DNA from: Bacillota bacterium
GTDB lineage: Bacteria; Bacillota; Clostridia; Christensenellales; SZUA-584
Assembly (NCBI GenBank): GCA_023397655.1
Contig: JAEWTW010000026.1
Coordinates: 124,001-188,000, forward strand
Length of the DNA stretch: 64,000 nt
Direction: 5' to 3'
The position numbers were made by a program, and so were the translations under genes. The notes beneath the pieces were generated by a model. It was given only the letters and a program-made list of their open reading frames with translations. It did no database searches and was not told where the DNA came from. Below are positions 18,851 to 27,062 of the stretch, in pieces; position 1 is the stretch's first letter, and the number at the start of each line of letters is the position of its first letter.

Positions 18851-18876
18851 TGTGGGGCGGATAGCTCCGCCCCACA
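18851..18876 (-). other. Intercistronic hairpin after the binding-protein gene
   Basis: TGTGGGGCGG and CCGCCCCACA form a perfect 10-bp, mostly GC stem with a 6-base loop, 22 bp after the binding-protein stop. There is no U-run, so it looks like a partial terminator or 3' stabiliser, paralleling the hairpin at 2791-2827 in the other transporter operon. Confidence 0.6.
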
Positions 18877-18897
18877 GCATATCAGATGTTTTGGCAA

Positions 18898-20058
18898 TCA
18901 GGGTTTGTAGATGCAGTCGAACGGCATGGAGAAATCGTAATCGGGTTTGTTGGTGATGTATTCCTCTTCATAAGCCGCCACAGAGTCGGAGGTGATCATC
19001 AAGCCTTCGGTATTGAACTCGCGCTGATCAGCCGGCAGCGAATCCACGTCGATCACACCGCGCCATGCGTCGTAGCAGATCGCCAGAGAATAACCGCACT
19101 GGAGCCACGGATTGGAACCCACTGTCGCGACCATGTCGCCTTCCTTGATGAACGTCACAGCGTCGTTGATGCCATCCACCCCGACGACCTTAACTTTGCC
19201 ATTGAGGCCAGCCGCTTTAAGGGCCTGGATCGCGCCGATCGCCATGCTGTCGTTGGCGCACCAGATACCATCCACATCCGGATACTTGGAAATCCATGTT
19301 TCAACGATTCCCAAAGCTTTTTTGGTATCCCAATCGCCGGCCTGGTCTGCCAGCAGCTCTACGTTCGGATATTCGGCAAGAGCTTTCTGAAGACCGATGA
19401 AGCGGTCGCTAGCAGCCGTGTTGCCCAGCATACCCTGCACAGCCAGTACTTTGCCGGTTCCCGGTGTGTCGAATTTGTCAAACATGGCAACAGAGATATC
19501 ATAACCGGATTTCTGGTTATCGGGAGAATGGTGCGCGATCCAGTAATGATAGTCCATCGGTCCCACGTCATCCGGCTTGTTCCATGCTGTCACCATATAG
19601 GTCATAGACTCTTCGCAGATATCAGCGATAGCGGGAGCAATAGCAGCTTCGTTCGGGTCAACATACATGATGGCGTTTCCACCGGCCTTTGCGACGAATG
19701 CTTTGATGTCATTGACCTGCTTCTCGTTGGAGCCTTCGCATGCAAGCGTCTGGATCTCATACTTCTGGCCAATGGAATCCAGATATTTGCCGAACATCTC
19801 AGCACCTTCAACGATGTTCACATGATACGGATTGGCCAGTGAACGAATCGCTACGCCGATATAGAGCGTCTCACTTTTATACGCTTCATCCGCGGGGGCA
19901 TCTGCCGGAGCTTCTGCCGGGGCTTCCGCCGGAGCTTCTGCCGGAGCTTCCGCCGGAGCTTCAGTTTTAGCCGGTTCTTCGTTGGCTTGAGGTACTCCGC
20001 ATGCAACCATTGCAAATATCATTGCAATCGTGAGCAAAACCAAGAGAGTCTTCTTCAT
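18898..20058 (-). CDS. Sugar-binding lipoprotein (RbsB-like)
   Basis: A 386-residue exported lipoprotein with signal peptide and lipobox AMVAC (Cys at about 20). A striking Ala-Glu/Asp-Ala-Pro repeat linker spans about residues 30-57 (repeated APAE units), then a type-1 periplasmic-binding domain follows: IGVAIRSLANPYHVN, VVGVDGINDAV and YSLAICYDAW. The linker probably keeps the binding domain clear of the thick cell wall. It is the first gene of the catabolic operon and should be the most highly expressed. GGAGG precedes the ATG. The ligand is probably a pentose or polyol judged from the enzymes downstream. Confidence 0.9.
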   Translation of the reverse strand: MKKTLLVLLTIAMIFAMVACGVPQANEEPAKTEAPAEAPAEAPAEAPAEAPADAPADEAYKSETLYIGVAIRSLANPYHVNIVEGAEMFGKYLDSIGQKYEIQTLACEGSNEKQVNDIKAFVAKAGGNAIMYVDPNEAAIAPAIADICEESMTYMVTAWNKPDDVGPMDYHYWIAHHSPDNQKSGYDISVAMFDKFDTPGTGKVLAVQGMLGNTAASDRFIGLQKALAEYPNVELLADQAGDWDTKKALGIVETWISKYPDVDGIWCANDSMAIGAIQALKAAGLNGKVKVVGVDGINDAVTFIKEGDMVATVGSNPWLQCGYSLAICYDAWRGVIDVDSLPADQREFNTEGLMITSDSVAAYEEEYITNKPDYDFSMPFDCIYKP

Positions 20059-20147
20059 TTTTATTCCTCCGTTTTATTATTAATATTAGGCTGCAACGAA
20101 CCTAACACGGATTTCAATGATACACATTCAATTCAAGCAACTGTATT

Positions 20148-20175
20148 TTTATACTTCACGGTATGTTACCGTGAA
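20148..20175 (-). promoter_or_regulatory. Probable promoter/operator overlap of the catabolic operon
   Basis: On the minus strand a -10-like TATAAA (20153-20148) lies 16 bases after TTCACG (20175-20170), which would serve as a weak -35. The same segment contains a perfect inverted repeat TTCACGGTA-TGT-TACCGTGAA (20155-20175). Operator and promoter would therefore overlap, as expected for LacI-type repression. Confidence 0.45.
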
Positions 20176-20177
20176 CA
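20164..20177. promoter_or_regulatory. Putative LacI-family operator, site 1
   Basis: TGTTACCGTGAACA fits TGTT-nn-CG-nn-AACA, with the central CG step typical of LacI-family operators. It lies 106 bp upstream of the binding-protein ATG. Confidence 0.6.
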
Positions 20178-20210
20178 CACCAGGCCGCATGGATGCTTGA
20201 TTCGTACCAA

Positions 20211-20224
20211 TGTTCACGCTTTCA
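20211..20224. promoter_or_regulatory. Putative LacI-family operator, site 2 (inverted)
   Basis: TGTTCACGCTTTCA contains TGTTCACG, the reverse complement of the CGTGAACA core, with one deviation in the outer right half. Confidence 0.45.
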
Positions 20225-20348
20225 TAGCGCACATTAGTAATTTATTCGTTCTTTTTCGCTCATTTCTTTGTTTACGGTTACTTTTACAGCGTAGTAGATA
20301 ATAATTATGGGTAAATATTCTATTCTTGGAGCTCAGTCAGTTTAAAAT

Positions 20349-20362
20349 TGTTATCGTGAACA
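20349..20362. promoter_or_regulatory. Putative LacI-family operator, site 3
   Basis: TGTTATCGTGAACA matches site 1 except at one position. It lies in the middle of the 535-bp divergent region, which otherwise is AT-rich and without coding potential. Confidence 0.55.
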
Positions 20363-20474
20363 TTCTATGGCCATATACTATAACCATAAATATATTTTGT
20401 CAACGGTTTTTTATCAATCAAATCACATTTTTTGTTCGTTTTCCCCAAATCCGCAAGAATATTTTTATTAAAGC

Positions 20475-20503
20475 TTGTATTGCTGCTCCATGAAATGTAT
20501 AAT
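20475..20503 (+). promoter_or_regulatory. Sigma-A-type promoter for the LacI-family regulator gene
   Basis: TTGTAT (20475-20480) and TATAAT (20498-20503) are separated by 17 bp. The regulator ATG lies about 90 bp downstream, with an operator-like site in the leader. Confidence 0.55.
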
Positions 20504-20562
20504 AATTATAGTTTTTATATGTTTATTATACGTTCGGTATCAAATAATATGACTCTTTCAAT

Positions 20563-20576
20563 TGGTACCGTGAACA
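20563..20576. promoter_or_regulatory. Putative LacI-family operator, site 4 (autoregulatory)
   Basis: TGGTACCGTGAACA matches site 1 except at one position. It lies just downstream of the regulator promoter and 17 bp before its ATG, a position suited to autorepression. Confidence 0.5.
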
Positions 20577-20593
20577 GAGAAGGTGTTTATACT

Positions 20594-21631
20594 ATGCCAG
20601 TTACTATTCATGATATTGCTGCAAAAGCGGGCGTTTCGCACACCACGGTGTCACGGGTTATCAATAAATCCGAAAATGTCAGCAAGAACACGCAAAGAAA
20701 AGTCGAAAATGCCATTGCTGAACTTGACTATGTTCCCAACGCTTATGCCCGAGGACTTTCCCGAAGCGAAACAAACGTAATTGGACTGGTCGTTCCCGAG
20801 ATCCGCAACCCATTCTTCGGCGAAATCATCCAAGGCGTTACGTCCATAGCCGATGAAAACGATTTGAGCGTTTTGCTGTTTAATACTGACGAAAACGAAG
20901 GCAAGGAAGAAAGAGCGATCAGAATCCTGCAAGAGCACCGTATCCGCGGGTTGATCATCACGCCCGTAACTGGCCAGGAGGAATACAATAAAGATTATAT
21001 CCAAAGGTTCACAGGCATGAAGATTCCTGTGGTACTGGTAGACAGAAACATTATGTACAGCAATTTTGATGGCATATATTATGACGATACCAAAGCCATA
21101 TATGACGCCACTACGCTGCTGCTCGACGAGGGACACCGGGATATCGTTGTGCTGGGCGGCAATCCAAAATTGAAACTGGCTCTGAACCGTGTCGCCGGCT
21201 ATACCAGAGCATTGAATGCGTACGATATACCTGTCTGCGAAAGCAACATCTATTACGGCGATTTTACGCAGGACTGCGCCTATAAGCAGGTGCTCGAAGT
21301 TTTAAGAAGACCCAATCGCCCCACCGCCATTGTTGCCAACAACAACATGCTCACCCTGGGCTGTCTGAAAGCGCTGTTCGAGAACAAGGTTCGCATTCCC
21401 GACGACATGGCTTTTGTCGGTTACGATAAAATTGAGCTTCTGGACATTATACAATCCAATATATCAATTGTGGAAAAAAAGGAATATGAATACGGCCAAA
21501 ACGCCATGCATTTGCTATTGAAGCGTATAGCGAATCCCGACATGGCCCAGCAAAAGATTATTATGTCTGCCACACTGGTTAAACGCGGTTCCGAAAAGCT
21601 GGGCAGCCACCACGTTATGGCAATACACTGA
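20594..21631 (+). CDS. LacI-family transcriptional regulator
   Basis: The start at 20594 gives a 345-residue protein whose N-terminus is the LacI helix-turn-helix (VTIHDIAAKAGVSHTTVSRV) with hinge helix YVPNAYARGL; an upstream in-frame ATG would add about 54 residues not found in the family. The rest is a periplasmic-binding-like ligand domain: IGLVVPEIRNPFFGE, VVLVDRN and MAFVGYDKIELLDI. It probably represses the divergent sugar operon and itself until the sugar or a phosphorylated intermediate binds. Repeated CGTGAACA sites lie between the two transcription units. Confidence 0.92.
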   Translation: MPVTIHDIAAKAGVSHTTVSRVINKSENVSKNTQRKVENAIAELDYVPNAYARGLSRSETNVIGLVVPEIRNPFFGEIIQGVTSIADENDLSVLLFNTDENEGKEERAIRILQEHRIRGLIITPVTGQEEYNKDYIQRFTGMKIPVVLVDRNIMYSNFDGIYYDDTKAIYDATTLLLDEGHRDIVVLGGNPKLKLALNRVAGYTRALNAYDIPVCESNIYYGDFTQDCAYKQVLEVLRRPNRPTAIVANNNMLTLGCLKALFENKVRIPDDMAFVGYDKIELLDIIQSNISIVEKKEYEYGQNAMHLLLKRIANPDMAQQKIIMSATLVKRGSEKLGSHHVMAIH

Positions 21632-21654
21632 AAATCTGAAAGGATGGTTGTTGT

Positions 21655-22062
21655 ATGTATCAGAGTTATAGTCTTTCGCACAAAGAAGCCCAAGCCATGA
21701 TTGAAGTGATTCAGGCAAAGCTGGAATCAGAAAAAAAGGCTGCTGCCGTCGCCGTTACCGACTCTCACGGCGAATTGATCGCTTTTTTGCGTATGGACGG
21801 ATGTCATTTGCCGCCGCTGTATGTCGCCATCAACAAAGCTTTTACCGCGGCACGCGAATGCAGGGAAAGCGGTGACGTGGGCAAAGCCTCCAGGACAGCT
21901 GGCTTTCCTATGACAAACTATGGTGATCTGCGGTATACAGGTTGGTCTGGCGGCTTTCCAATCGTTTATAAAAACCAGGTAATTGGAGCTATTGGCGTAA
22001 GCGGTCTCGACGAAGAGCAGGAGGCCGAACTTGGACGTTTAGCCCTTGGCTTGATAAAGTAA
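21655..22062 (+). CDS. GlcG/HbpS-family protein
   Basis: A 135-residue soluble protein of the heme-binding HbpS/GlcG fold. It has the conserved AVTDSHGELIAFLRMDG, ALVAINKAFTA-like YVAINKAFTAAR, GGFPI and IGAIGVSGLDEEQ segments. The family is commonly encoded next to sugar-acid, diol or glycolate catabolism genes; its role there is poorly defined, with cofactor or small-molecule binding suggested. It lies 23 bp after the LacI gene in the same operon. Confidence 0.8.
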   Translation: MYQSYSLSHKEAQAMIEVIQAKLESEKKAAAVAVTDSHGELIAFLRMDGCHLPPLYVAINKAFTAARECRESGDVGKASRTAGFPMTNYGDLRYTGWSGGFPIVYKNQVIGAIGVSGLDEEQEAELGRLALGLIK

Positions 22063-22170
22063 TACAGCCAAACCTAGCTGCAGCCGACCTGTAAACATGA
22101 CTCTTGATGAGCCACAAAGATCTCCATGTTTTCTAACATACCCTCCAGATTACACCTACGGAGAGGAGCT

Positions 22171-23196
22171 ATGCCGATGAAACATAGAATATTACTTTTA
22201 GGCCTGGGGTTCTGGGGCAGCAGATGGCTCGACCTGATATGCAGTTCGCCTCGGGCGGAGTTATGCGGCATATGCGGAACCGACAGTGAGCTGTCTGACG
22301 CCCGCGATAAATACGGGCTGCCTAACAGCATCTTGTACACCAGTTATATTGAAGCCATTGCAATGACCAATGCGGATATCGCAGTTGTTGTGCTGCCGGG
22401 GTCGCTCCATTTTGATGCCGACCGTCTCGCTTTAGAGAAGGGCATGAGCGTCATAACGGAAAAACCGCTCGCCATGAGCATGGAAGAGGCACAAGCTTTG
22501 CTGAACATCAAAGCATCGCGCCCGGAACTTAAGTTTATGACCTGCCAGAACTACAGGTGGCGCCCACACAACCAAACAATTAAGAAAGCCATTATGGACG
22601 GGATGATTGGTGAATTGGAGACAATACTTGTCGAGTTCCGGCGTCAGGAAGACTTGCAAGGATATCGTGCGGGTCTTGAACAGCCGCTTCTACAGGATGT
22701 CGCCATTCATCACTTTGACCTGATACGCTTTTTTACGGGACTGAACTGCAGAAGCATATTCTGCACTTCATACCGCCCATCTTGGTCGCTGTTCAGTGGA
22801 AGGCCCAGCACCGACGCACTAATAGAGCTGGAGGCTGGTGCCCGTGTGGTTTATAACGGTTCGTGGGCCGCGCGGGGCCGCGAGTCGTCTTGGAACGGCA
22901 ACTTTACTATCACCGGCAGCAAGGGCTGCCTCACACTGGACGCAGATAATCAGGTGAAGTTTTTCGAACACAAGGCGGACAAAAGCGTTGTTCTTAATGT
23001 CGTCTCTCAGAAGGGCATCCTGTTATCGCCACAGCAAATGCCTTTTGAGGAAATGGCATACGGACTGAATCACTTCCTCGATTGCATGGAAGAGGATGCC
23101 GTACCCGAAACAACTCTGGAAGATAATATCCACAGCTTCGCAATGGTGTCTGCGGGTCTTAAGTCCGTTGACACCGGGGCAACAGTTAATTGCTGA
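22171..23196 (+). CDS. Gfo/Idh/MocA-family oxidoreductase
   Basis: The start at 22171 is preferred because GGAG lies seven bases upstream, giving 341 residues. The N-terminal Rossmann motif is LLLGLGFWGSRW, then TEKPLAMS carries the family EKP Lys, and QDVAIHHFDLIRF contains the catalytic-type His. The C-terminal alpha/beta domain is typical. Family members are NAD(P)-dependent sugar, inositol or aldose-lactone dehydrogenases. Co-transcription with LacI and GlcG-like genes suggests a step in the same sugar pathway. Confidence 0.88.
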   Translation: MPMKHRILLLGLGFWGSRWLDLICSSPRAELCGICGTDSELSDARDKYGLPNSILYTSYIEAIAMTNADIAVVVLPGSLHFDADRLALEKGMSVITEKPLAMSMEEAQALLNIKASRPELKFMTCQNYRWRPHNQTIKKAIMDGMIGELETILVEFRRQEDLQGYRAGLEQPLLQDVAIHHFDLIRFFTGLNCRSIFCTSYRPSWSLFSGRPSTDALIELEAGARVVYNGSWAARGRESSWNGNFTITGSKGCLTLDADNQVKFFEHKADKSVVLNVVSQKGILLSPQQMPFEEMAYGLNHFLDCMEEDAVPETTLEDNIHSFAMVSAGLKSVDTGATVNC

Positions 23197-23361
23197 TTTG
23201 ATGAACTGCTCTAGCTCCCCTTGGCAATACTGCTTATAGGTACTGATATACAAAGAAACAATTTGTCATCAAACCGAGTTCCGGCTCAGTCATGATGAAT
23301 TGTCCCTCTATATGAGTATGTCCTTTGGACAGTGATCACTTCTAATGTAATCATTTGTCCT

Positions 23362-23931
23362 TCATGGCTGCTCCGCTCCTTCAGTTCTTTTCACTGGACG
23401 TTTTCCTTCCGGTATCATCACAAAGCCTATTGTCCGTGCCTTCCTCTCGGAAGAAGGCATGTTCCCTACGACATTACCAAACGTCCTTGATAAATCACTG
23501 ATAAATTCGGAATACTCTTCATCCGTCATATAGTATCTGCCCTGGCGGTAGGACAGGCCGTCCTCCATAATGTCAATACCGTCTTTATCCATATATCTTT
23601 CCAGTTCGTCCATCAAGCCGACCATGTATGTAAAGAAGTAACGTTTGTGTTCTTCCTTCGTCAACGAAGCAGACTCCTTGTTCACTTCGTTCAAGGATTC
23701 CGCGTTCATACTATAGATCTTCTCCACCGTACCTCTAACGGGGTTCTCCTCGACGACAGAGATATATCCGGCTTTTAGCAGCAGCTTCAAATGCCTGTAC
23801 AGTGTTGCCTGTGGCACATCGGGAAGCAGTTCGCTTAACTGCTGCGTGCTCAACCGGCGATCACCGATGAGGTTTTGTATGATACCCATGCGCACGGGAT
23901 TGAGCAAAATTTCAAAACTGGATTGTTTCAT
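23362..23931 (-). CDS. Helix-turn-helix regulator (ArsR-like N-terminus)
   Basis: The start at 23931 follows GAGGG at six bases, giving 189 residues; longer in-frame starts run into a palindrome. The N-terminal winged helix shows LSTQQLSELLPDVPQATLYRHLKLLLKAGYI-type spacing and a wing around ENPVRGTVEKIY. The C-terminal helical part resembles regulators with a HTH_20 N-terminal domain and a poorly characterised dimerisation domain. It lies downstream of the YhfC-like gene, separated by a perfect 14-bp inverted repeat that could be its operator. Target genes are unknown. Confidence 0.78.
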   Translation of the reverse strand: MKQSSFEILLNPVRMGIIQNLIGDRRLSTQQLSELLPDVPQATLYRHLKLLLKAGYISVVEENPVRGTVEKIYSMNAESLNEVNKESASLTKEEHKRYFFTYMVGLMDELERYMDKDGIDIMEDGLSYRQGRYYMTDEEYSEFISDLSRTFGNVVGNMPSSERKARTIGFVMIPEGKRPVKRTEGAEQP

Positions 23932-23965
23932 TTGTACCCTCATTATTATTGATATAAATGGACAA

Positions 23966-23999
23966 AGCACCTCCATATAATCGCATATATGGAGGTGCT
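23966..23999. promoter_or_regulatory. 14-bp perfect inverted repeat between the YhfC-like gene and the regulator
   Basis: AGCACCTCCATATA (23966-23979) and TATATGGAGGTGCT (23986-23999) are perfect complements with a 6-base loop. No real U-run follows on the minus strand (TTTG), so it may be a weak terminator/attenuator or an operator for the regulator encoded 35 bp downstream. Confidence 0.6.
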
Positions 24000-24010
24000 G
24001 GTCTGTTTGG

Positions 24011-24847
24011 TTACGCTGATAAATTCCCGGCTTCAAGCGATCCGGCTTCCAGACGGCTGTTCTTATCGGCTGCCCTCAGGCGGTTTATGGCAAACCATAG
24101 GACGAGTCCGGCAAAAACGAGCAAGAATGTCTCCATGAGGAATATACTGTTGAATACTCCTGCCTGAACAAGGGCGGCTGGTAAATCGAGCAGCATGTGC
24201 AAGAGGATGGCCAACGGATAGAACCAGAAGCTTGCGCGCCGCGAAGCCGCCAGATACACCAATATAGATGCACCCATGTGGAAAGCCACAGCGCCCATCC
24301 TTTCAAGCGCACCCACCAGAAACATAGCTGGCGGCGTCGCGACAAGGTTGTTCACTGTTGTCTGCAGCTGTTCATTCGGGATCAAACCGTTCAGGGAACT
24401 GATCGTGCCCGAGTTGATCATGATGGCCATTACAACGCTGTTTAATATTGTGAATCCAAATATAATGACAGCTTCACCGCCGCCGTGCCCCAAGCCATAT
24501 GAAAGCGCGTCACCCGAGGTGTTATATTTTCTGCGCATGAGTTTAAAAGCCCCAAAACGCCCGCTCTCCTCGAACAAACCCGCCATCAATCCACCGTAGA
24601 GCCCATAAAGCAGCGGATTTTTCAGCATGTACGCATATACCTCTGGTGTGAGTATGAGCCTGTGTACTGCCGCCTCAACAATAAGTGCCGAAATAGCGAA
24701 CGTTGCGGCACCTATGAGAAGTGGAACAAACCGCGATTTCATCTTCTTGCGCAGTATGAAGAACGGCACAAGCGGCAAGGCCAGTGCAAACAGCACGTCA
24801 AATATCATTGCCGCGATGGAAAGATCGCTTACCTTCAATGCATCCAT
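24011..24847 (-). CDS. YhfC-family polytopic membrane protein (putative intramembrane protease)
   Basis: A 278-residue protein with about seven or eight hydrophobic segments. The family landmarks are present: GLFEESGRF near residue 92 and LGHGGGEAVI near residue 117, acidic and His residues inside membrane segments. YhfC proteins are classified as possible intramembrane metalloproteases, but no substrate is established. It is followed by an HTH gene on the same strand, so a sensory or signal-cleaving role is conceivable but unproven. Confidence 0.8.
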   Translation of the reverse strand: MDALKVSDLSIAAMIFDVLFALALPLVPFFILRKKMKSRFVPLLIGAATFAISALIVEAAVHRLILTPEVYAYMLKNPLLYGLYGGLMAGLFEESGRFGAFKLMRRKYNTSGDALSYGLGHGGGEAVIIFGFTILNSVVMAIMINSGTISSLNGLIPNEQLQTTVNNLVATPPAMFLVGALERMGAVAFHMGASILVYLAASRRASFWFYPLAILLHMLLDLPAALVQAGVFNSIFLMETFLLVFAGLVLWFAINRLRAADKNSRLEAGSLEAGNLSA

Positions 24848-25233
24848 TTTTTAATCCTCCATAGATTTCAAATATTTAAAGCCGATGTGGCTTTATACCT
24901 ATAAATACCAATGTATATTAATGTCTTTATTTCAATCACTTTTGATAACATTTTCATTTTTGATAATATTAAATTTGTTTATTCTTGTCAATGAAAATAT
25001 TGATTTATATTAAAAATAATTTACCTACTGCGGATAGTCTCATTAGCACCGGCGGCAAGTGATGCTCGTTCTCACCGGAAGTATAATTGAAAGGCGCTGC
25101 AATACACTTGCAACGCCTTTGAGTTATTGTATTCGGATATTTCTCACTTTCACGGCCGTGCAATGGCTATATGAAAGTAAAACAGGCGAATTGCAGATTA
25201 AGCATTATCTAGAATCCCCTTTTAGGTGTCATC
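24848..25233. other. Intergenic region: promoter of the YhfC-like gene and terminator of the etf operon
   Basis: A 386-bp gap. The left two-thirds (about 24850-25030) is very AT-rich with two copies of TTTTGATAA (24940-24948 and 24958-24966) and should contain the YhfC-like gene's promoter. The right part holds the hairpin at 25090-25120. I see no coding region or RNA gene. Confidence 0.5.
25090..25120 (-). terminator. Terminator hairpin downstream of etfA
   Basis: AAAGGCG and CGCCTTT, extended by TGCAA/TTGCA across one mismatch, form a hairpin with loop TACAC. It is 114 bp beyond the etfA stop. T residues lie in the 3' arm (CGCCTTT); no long T-run follows, so efficiency is uncertain. Confidence 0.55.
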
Positions 25234-26247
25234 TTATCTTTTGCAAGCCACTATTCTTTTGGCTTCTTCAGTGAACACAGGCAGCACCTTGAACAGGTCG
25301 CCCACAATGCCGTAGTCCGCCACTTCAAATATAGGTGCGGTGCCGTCCTTGTTGATCGCGATGATGATGTCGCTCTCCTCCATGCCGGCGAGGTGCTGAA
25401 TCGCGCCGGAAATGCCGCAGGCGATGTAAACCTTGGGGCGCACCGTCTTGCCCGTCTGCCCCACTTGCCGGTCCTTCTCAATCCAGCCGGCGTCCACCGC
25501 CGCGCGCGACGCGGACACCGTTCCGCCCAGCGCGTCCGCCAGATCATGCAGCACCCGAAAGTTCTCCGGGCAACCCATGCCGCGGCCACCGGACACCAGT
25601 ATATCCGCGCACTGTATATCCACGCAGGTCATCGCCTTTTTCACGACCTCGCGTATCTCCACGTTCAGGCTGCTATCCGGCAGCGCGATGTCCAGCTTCT
25701 CCACCGGGCATTCCGCCGCTTCGCAGATTTCCAGACACTGCATCACGCCGGGGCGCACCGTCGCCATCTGCGGCCGGTGATCGGGGCAGAGTATCGTCGC
25801 CATGATGTTGCCGCCAAACGCCGGACGGGTCATCATCAGGTTCTTGGTTTCCGGATCGATGTCCAACTTGGTGCAGTCCGCCGTCAGGCCCGTGTGGATG
25901 CGCGCCGATACGCGCGGGGCCAGATCGCGCCCGATCGCTGTCGCGCCGAACAGCACCACCTCCGGCTTCTTCTGCCGGATGATCTCCGCCATCACATGGG
26001 TATACGGCTCCGTCATGTAGGTTTTCAGCGCGGGGCTCTCCACCATCAGCACCTTGTCCGCGCCAGCATCAGCCAGTTCCTTGGGCAAGGCTGCAATATC
26101 ATGTCCCAGCAGCACCGCCGTGACTTCCGTCTCCAAATCATTCGCCAGACGCTTGCCGCAGCCGATCAGCTCAGCAGATACGCTGGAGATCACGCCGTCA
26201 ACCTGCTGGACAAATACATATACGCCTTTATAATCATTCTTGTTCAT
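25234..26247 (-). CDS. etfA: Electron transfer flavoprotein alpha subunit
   Basis: A 337-residue EtfA. The C-terminal FAD-binding domain begins at residue 218 with GGRGMGCPENF, then SRAAVDAGW, QVGQTGKTVRP and CGISGAIQH. With EtfB it carries electrons to or from butyryl-CoA dehydrogenase. In clostridia the Bcd-EtfAB complex couples exergonic crotonyl-CoA reduction by NADH to ferredoxin reduction. It is the last gene of the minus-strand butyrate set, 12 bp after etfB. No N-terminal ferredoxin extension is present. Confidence 0.97.
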   Translation of the reverse strand: MNKNDYKGVYVFVQQVDGVISSVSAELIGCGKRLANDLETEVTAVLLGHDIAALPKELADAGADKVLMVESPALKTYMTEPYTHVMAEIIRQKKPEVVLFGATAIGRDLAPRVSARIHTGLTADCTKLDIDPETKNLMMTRPAFGGNIMATILCPDHRPQMATVRPGVMQCLEICEAAECPVEKLDIALPDSSLNVEIREVVKKAMTCVDIQCADILVSGGRGMGCPENFRVLHDLADALGGTVSASRAAVDAGWIEKDRQVGQTGKTVRPKVYIACGISGAIQHLAGMEESDIIIAINKDGTAPIFEVADYGIVGDLFKVLPVFTEEAKRIVACKR

Positions 26248-26259
26248 ATACGCCGCCCC

Positions 26260-27042
26260 CTACAGTATGTGCTTGCTCTTCAAGTTGTCCACCAGCCACG
26301 CCACCGACGCGCCCGGGTCCATCTCCACCACCTGCCCCTTGCCTTTGAGCTCCTTGGTGAAGGATTTATACACGCGCGTAGGCGAACCTTTAAGGCCGAT
26401 GTTGCCGTCAGCCACGTCCAGGTCGGCGCGGGTGAACGTCTTGATCTCGGCTTTGCGGTACGCATCGAATATGCCGCCCGGCGTCATATAGCGCGGTTTA
26501 GCCAGCTCAGCCAGCGCCGTGATGAGGCAGGGCATCTGGACTGAAATGATATGGTAGCGGTCCTCATACTGCCGCTTCACGATCACATTATCCCCTTCGA
26601 TGCTGATCTCTTCTGCGTAGCTGATGTTGGGGATGCCAAGGTGCTCCGCGATCTGCGGGCCCACCTGCGCGGTGTCGCCGTCTATCGCCTGCCGTCCGGT
26701 GATGATGATATCGTAAGGCAGCTTGCGGATAGCGGATGCCAGCGTGGATGACGTGGCCCATGTATCCGCGCCGCCAAAAGCGCGGTCGGTGACGAGTATC
26801 GCTTCGTCCGCGCCCATCGCGAGCGCTTCGCGCAATGCGTGCTCTGCCTGCGGCGGTCCCATGGAAATCACGGTTACGTGCGCGCCGTATTTGTCCTTGA
26901 GCGCCAGCGCCGCTTCCAAACCAGCTTTGTCGTCCGGGTTGATGATGCTGGGTATGCCGTCTCTTATCAGCGTGCCCGTTTCGGGGTTCAGCTTCACCTC
27001 GTTGGTGTTGGGCACCTGCTTGATGCAAATGACTATATTCAT
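26260..27042 (-). CDS. etfB: Electron transfer flavoprotein beta subunit
   Basis: The start at 27042 gives the canonical MNIVICIKQVPNT N-terminus and 260 residues; a longer frame upstream overlaps bcd and is not coding. EtfB features include DDKAGLEAAL, the AMGADEAILVTD stretch, and TGRQAIDGDTAQVGPQ, which binds the adenine nucleotide or the bifurcating FAD. It forms a heterodimer with EtfA and works with Bcd encoded immediately upstream. Confidence 0.97.
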   Translation of the reverse strand: MNIVICIKQVPNTNEVKLNPETGTLIRDGIPSIINPDDKAGLEAALALKDKYGAHVTVISMGPPQAEHALREALAMGADEAILVTDRAFGGADTWATSSTLASAIRKLPYDIIITGRQAIDGDTAQVGPQIAEHLGIPNISYAEEISIEGDNVIVKRQYEDRYHIISVQMPCLITALAELAKPRYMTPGGIFDAYRKAEIKTFTRADLDVADGNIGLKGSPTRVYKSFTKELKGKGQVVEMDPGASVAWLVDNLKSKHIL

Positions 27043-27062
27043 GCTCTGTGAGTTCCTTTCGC

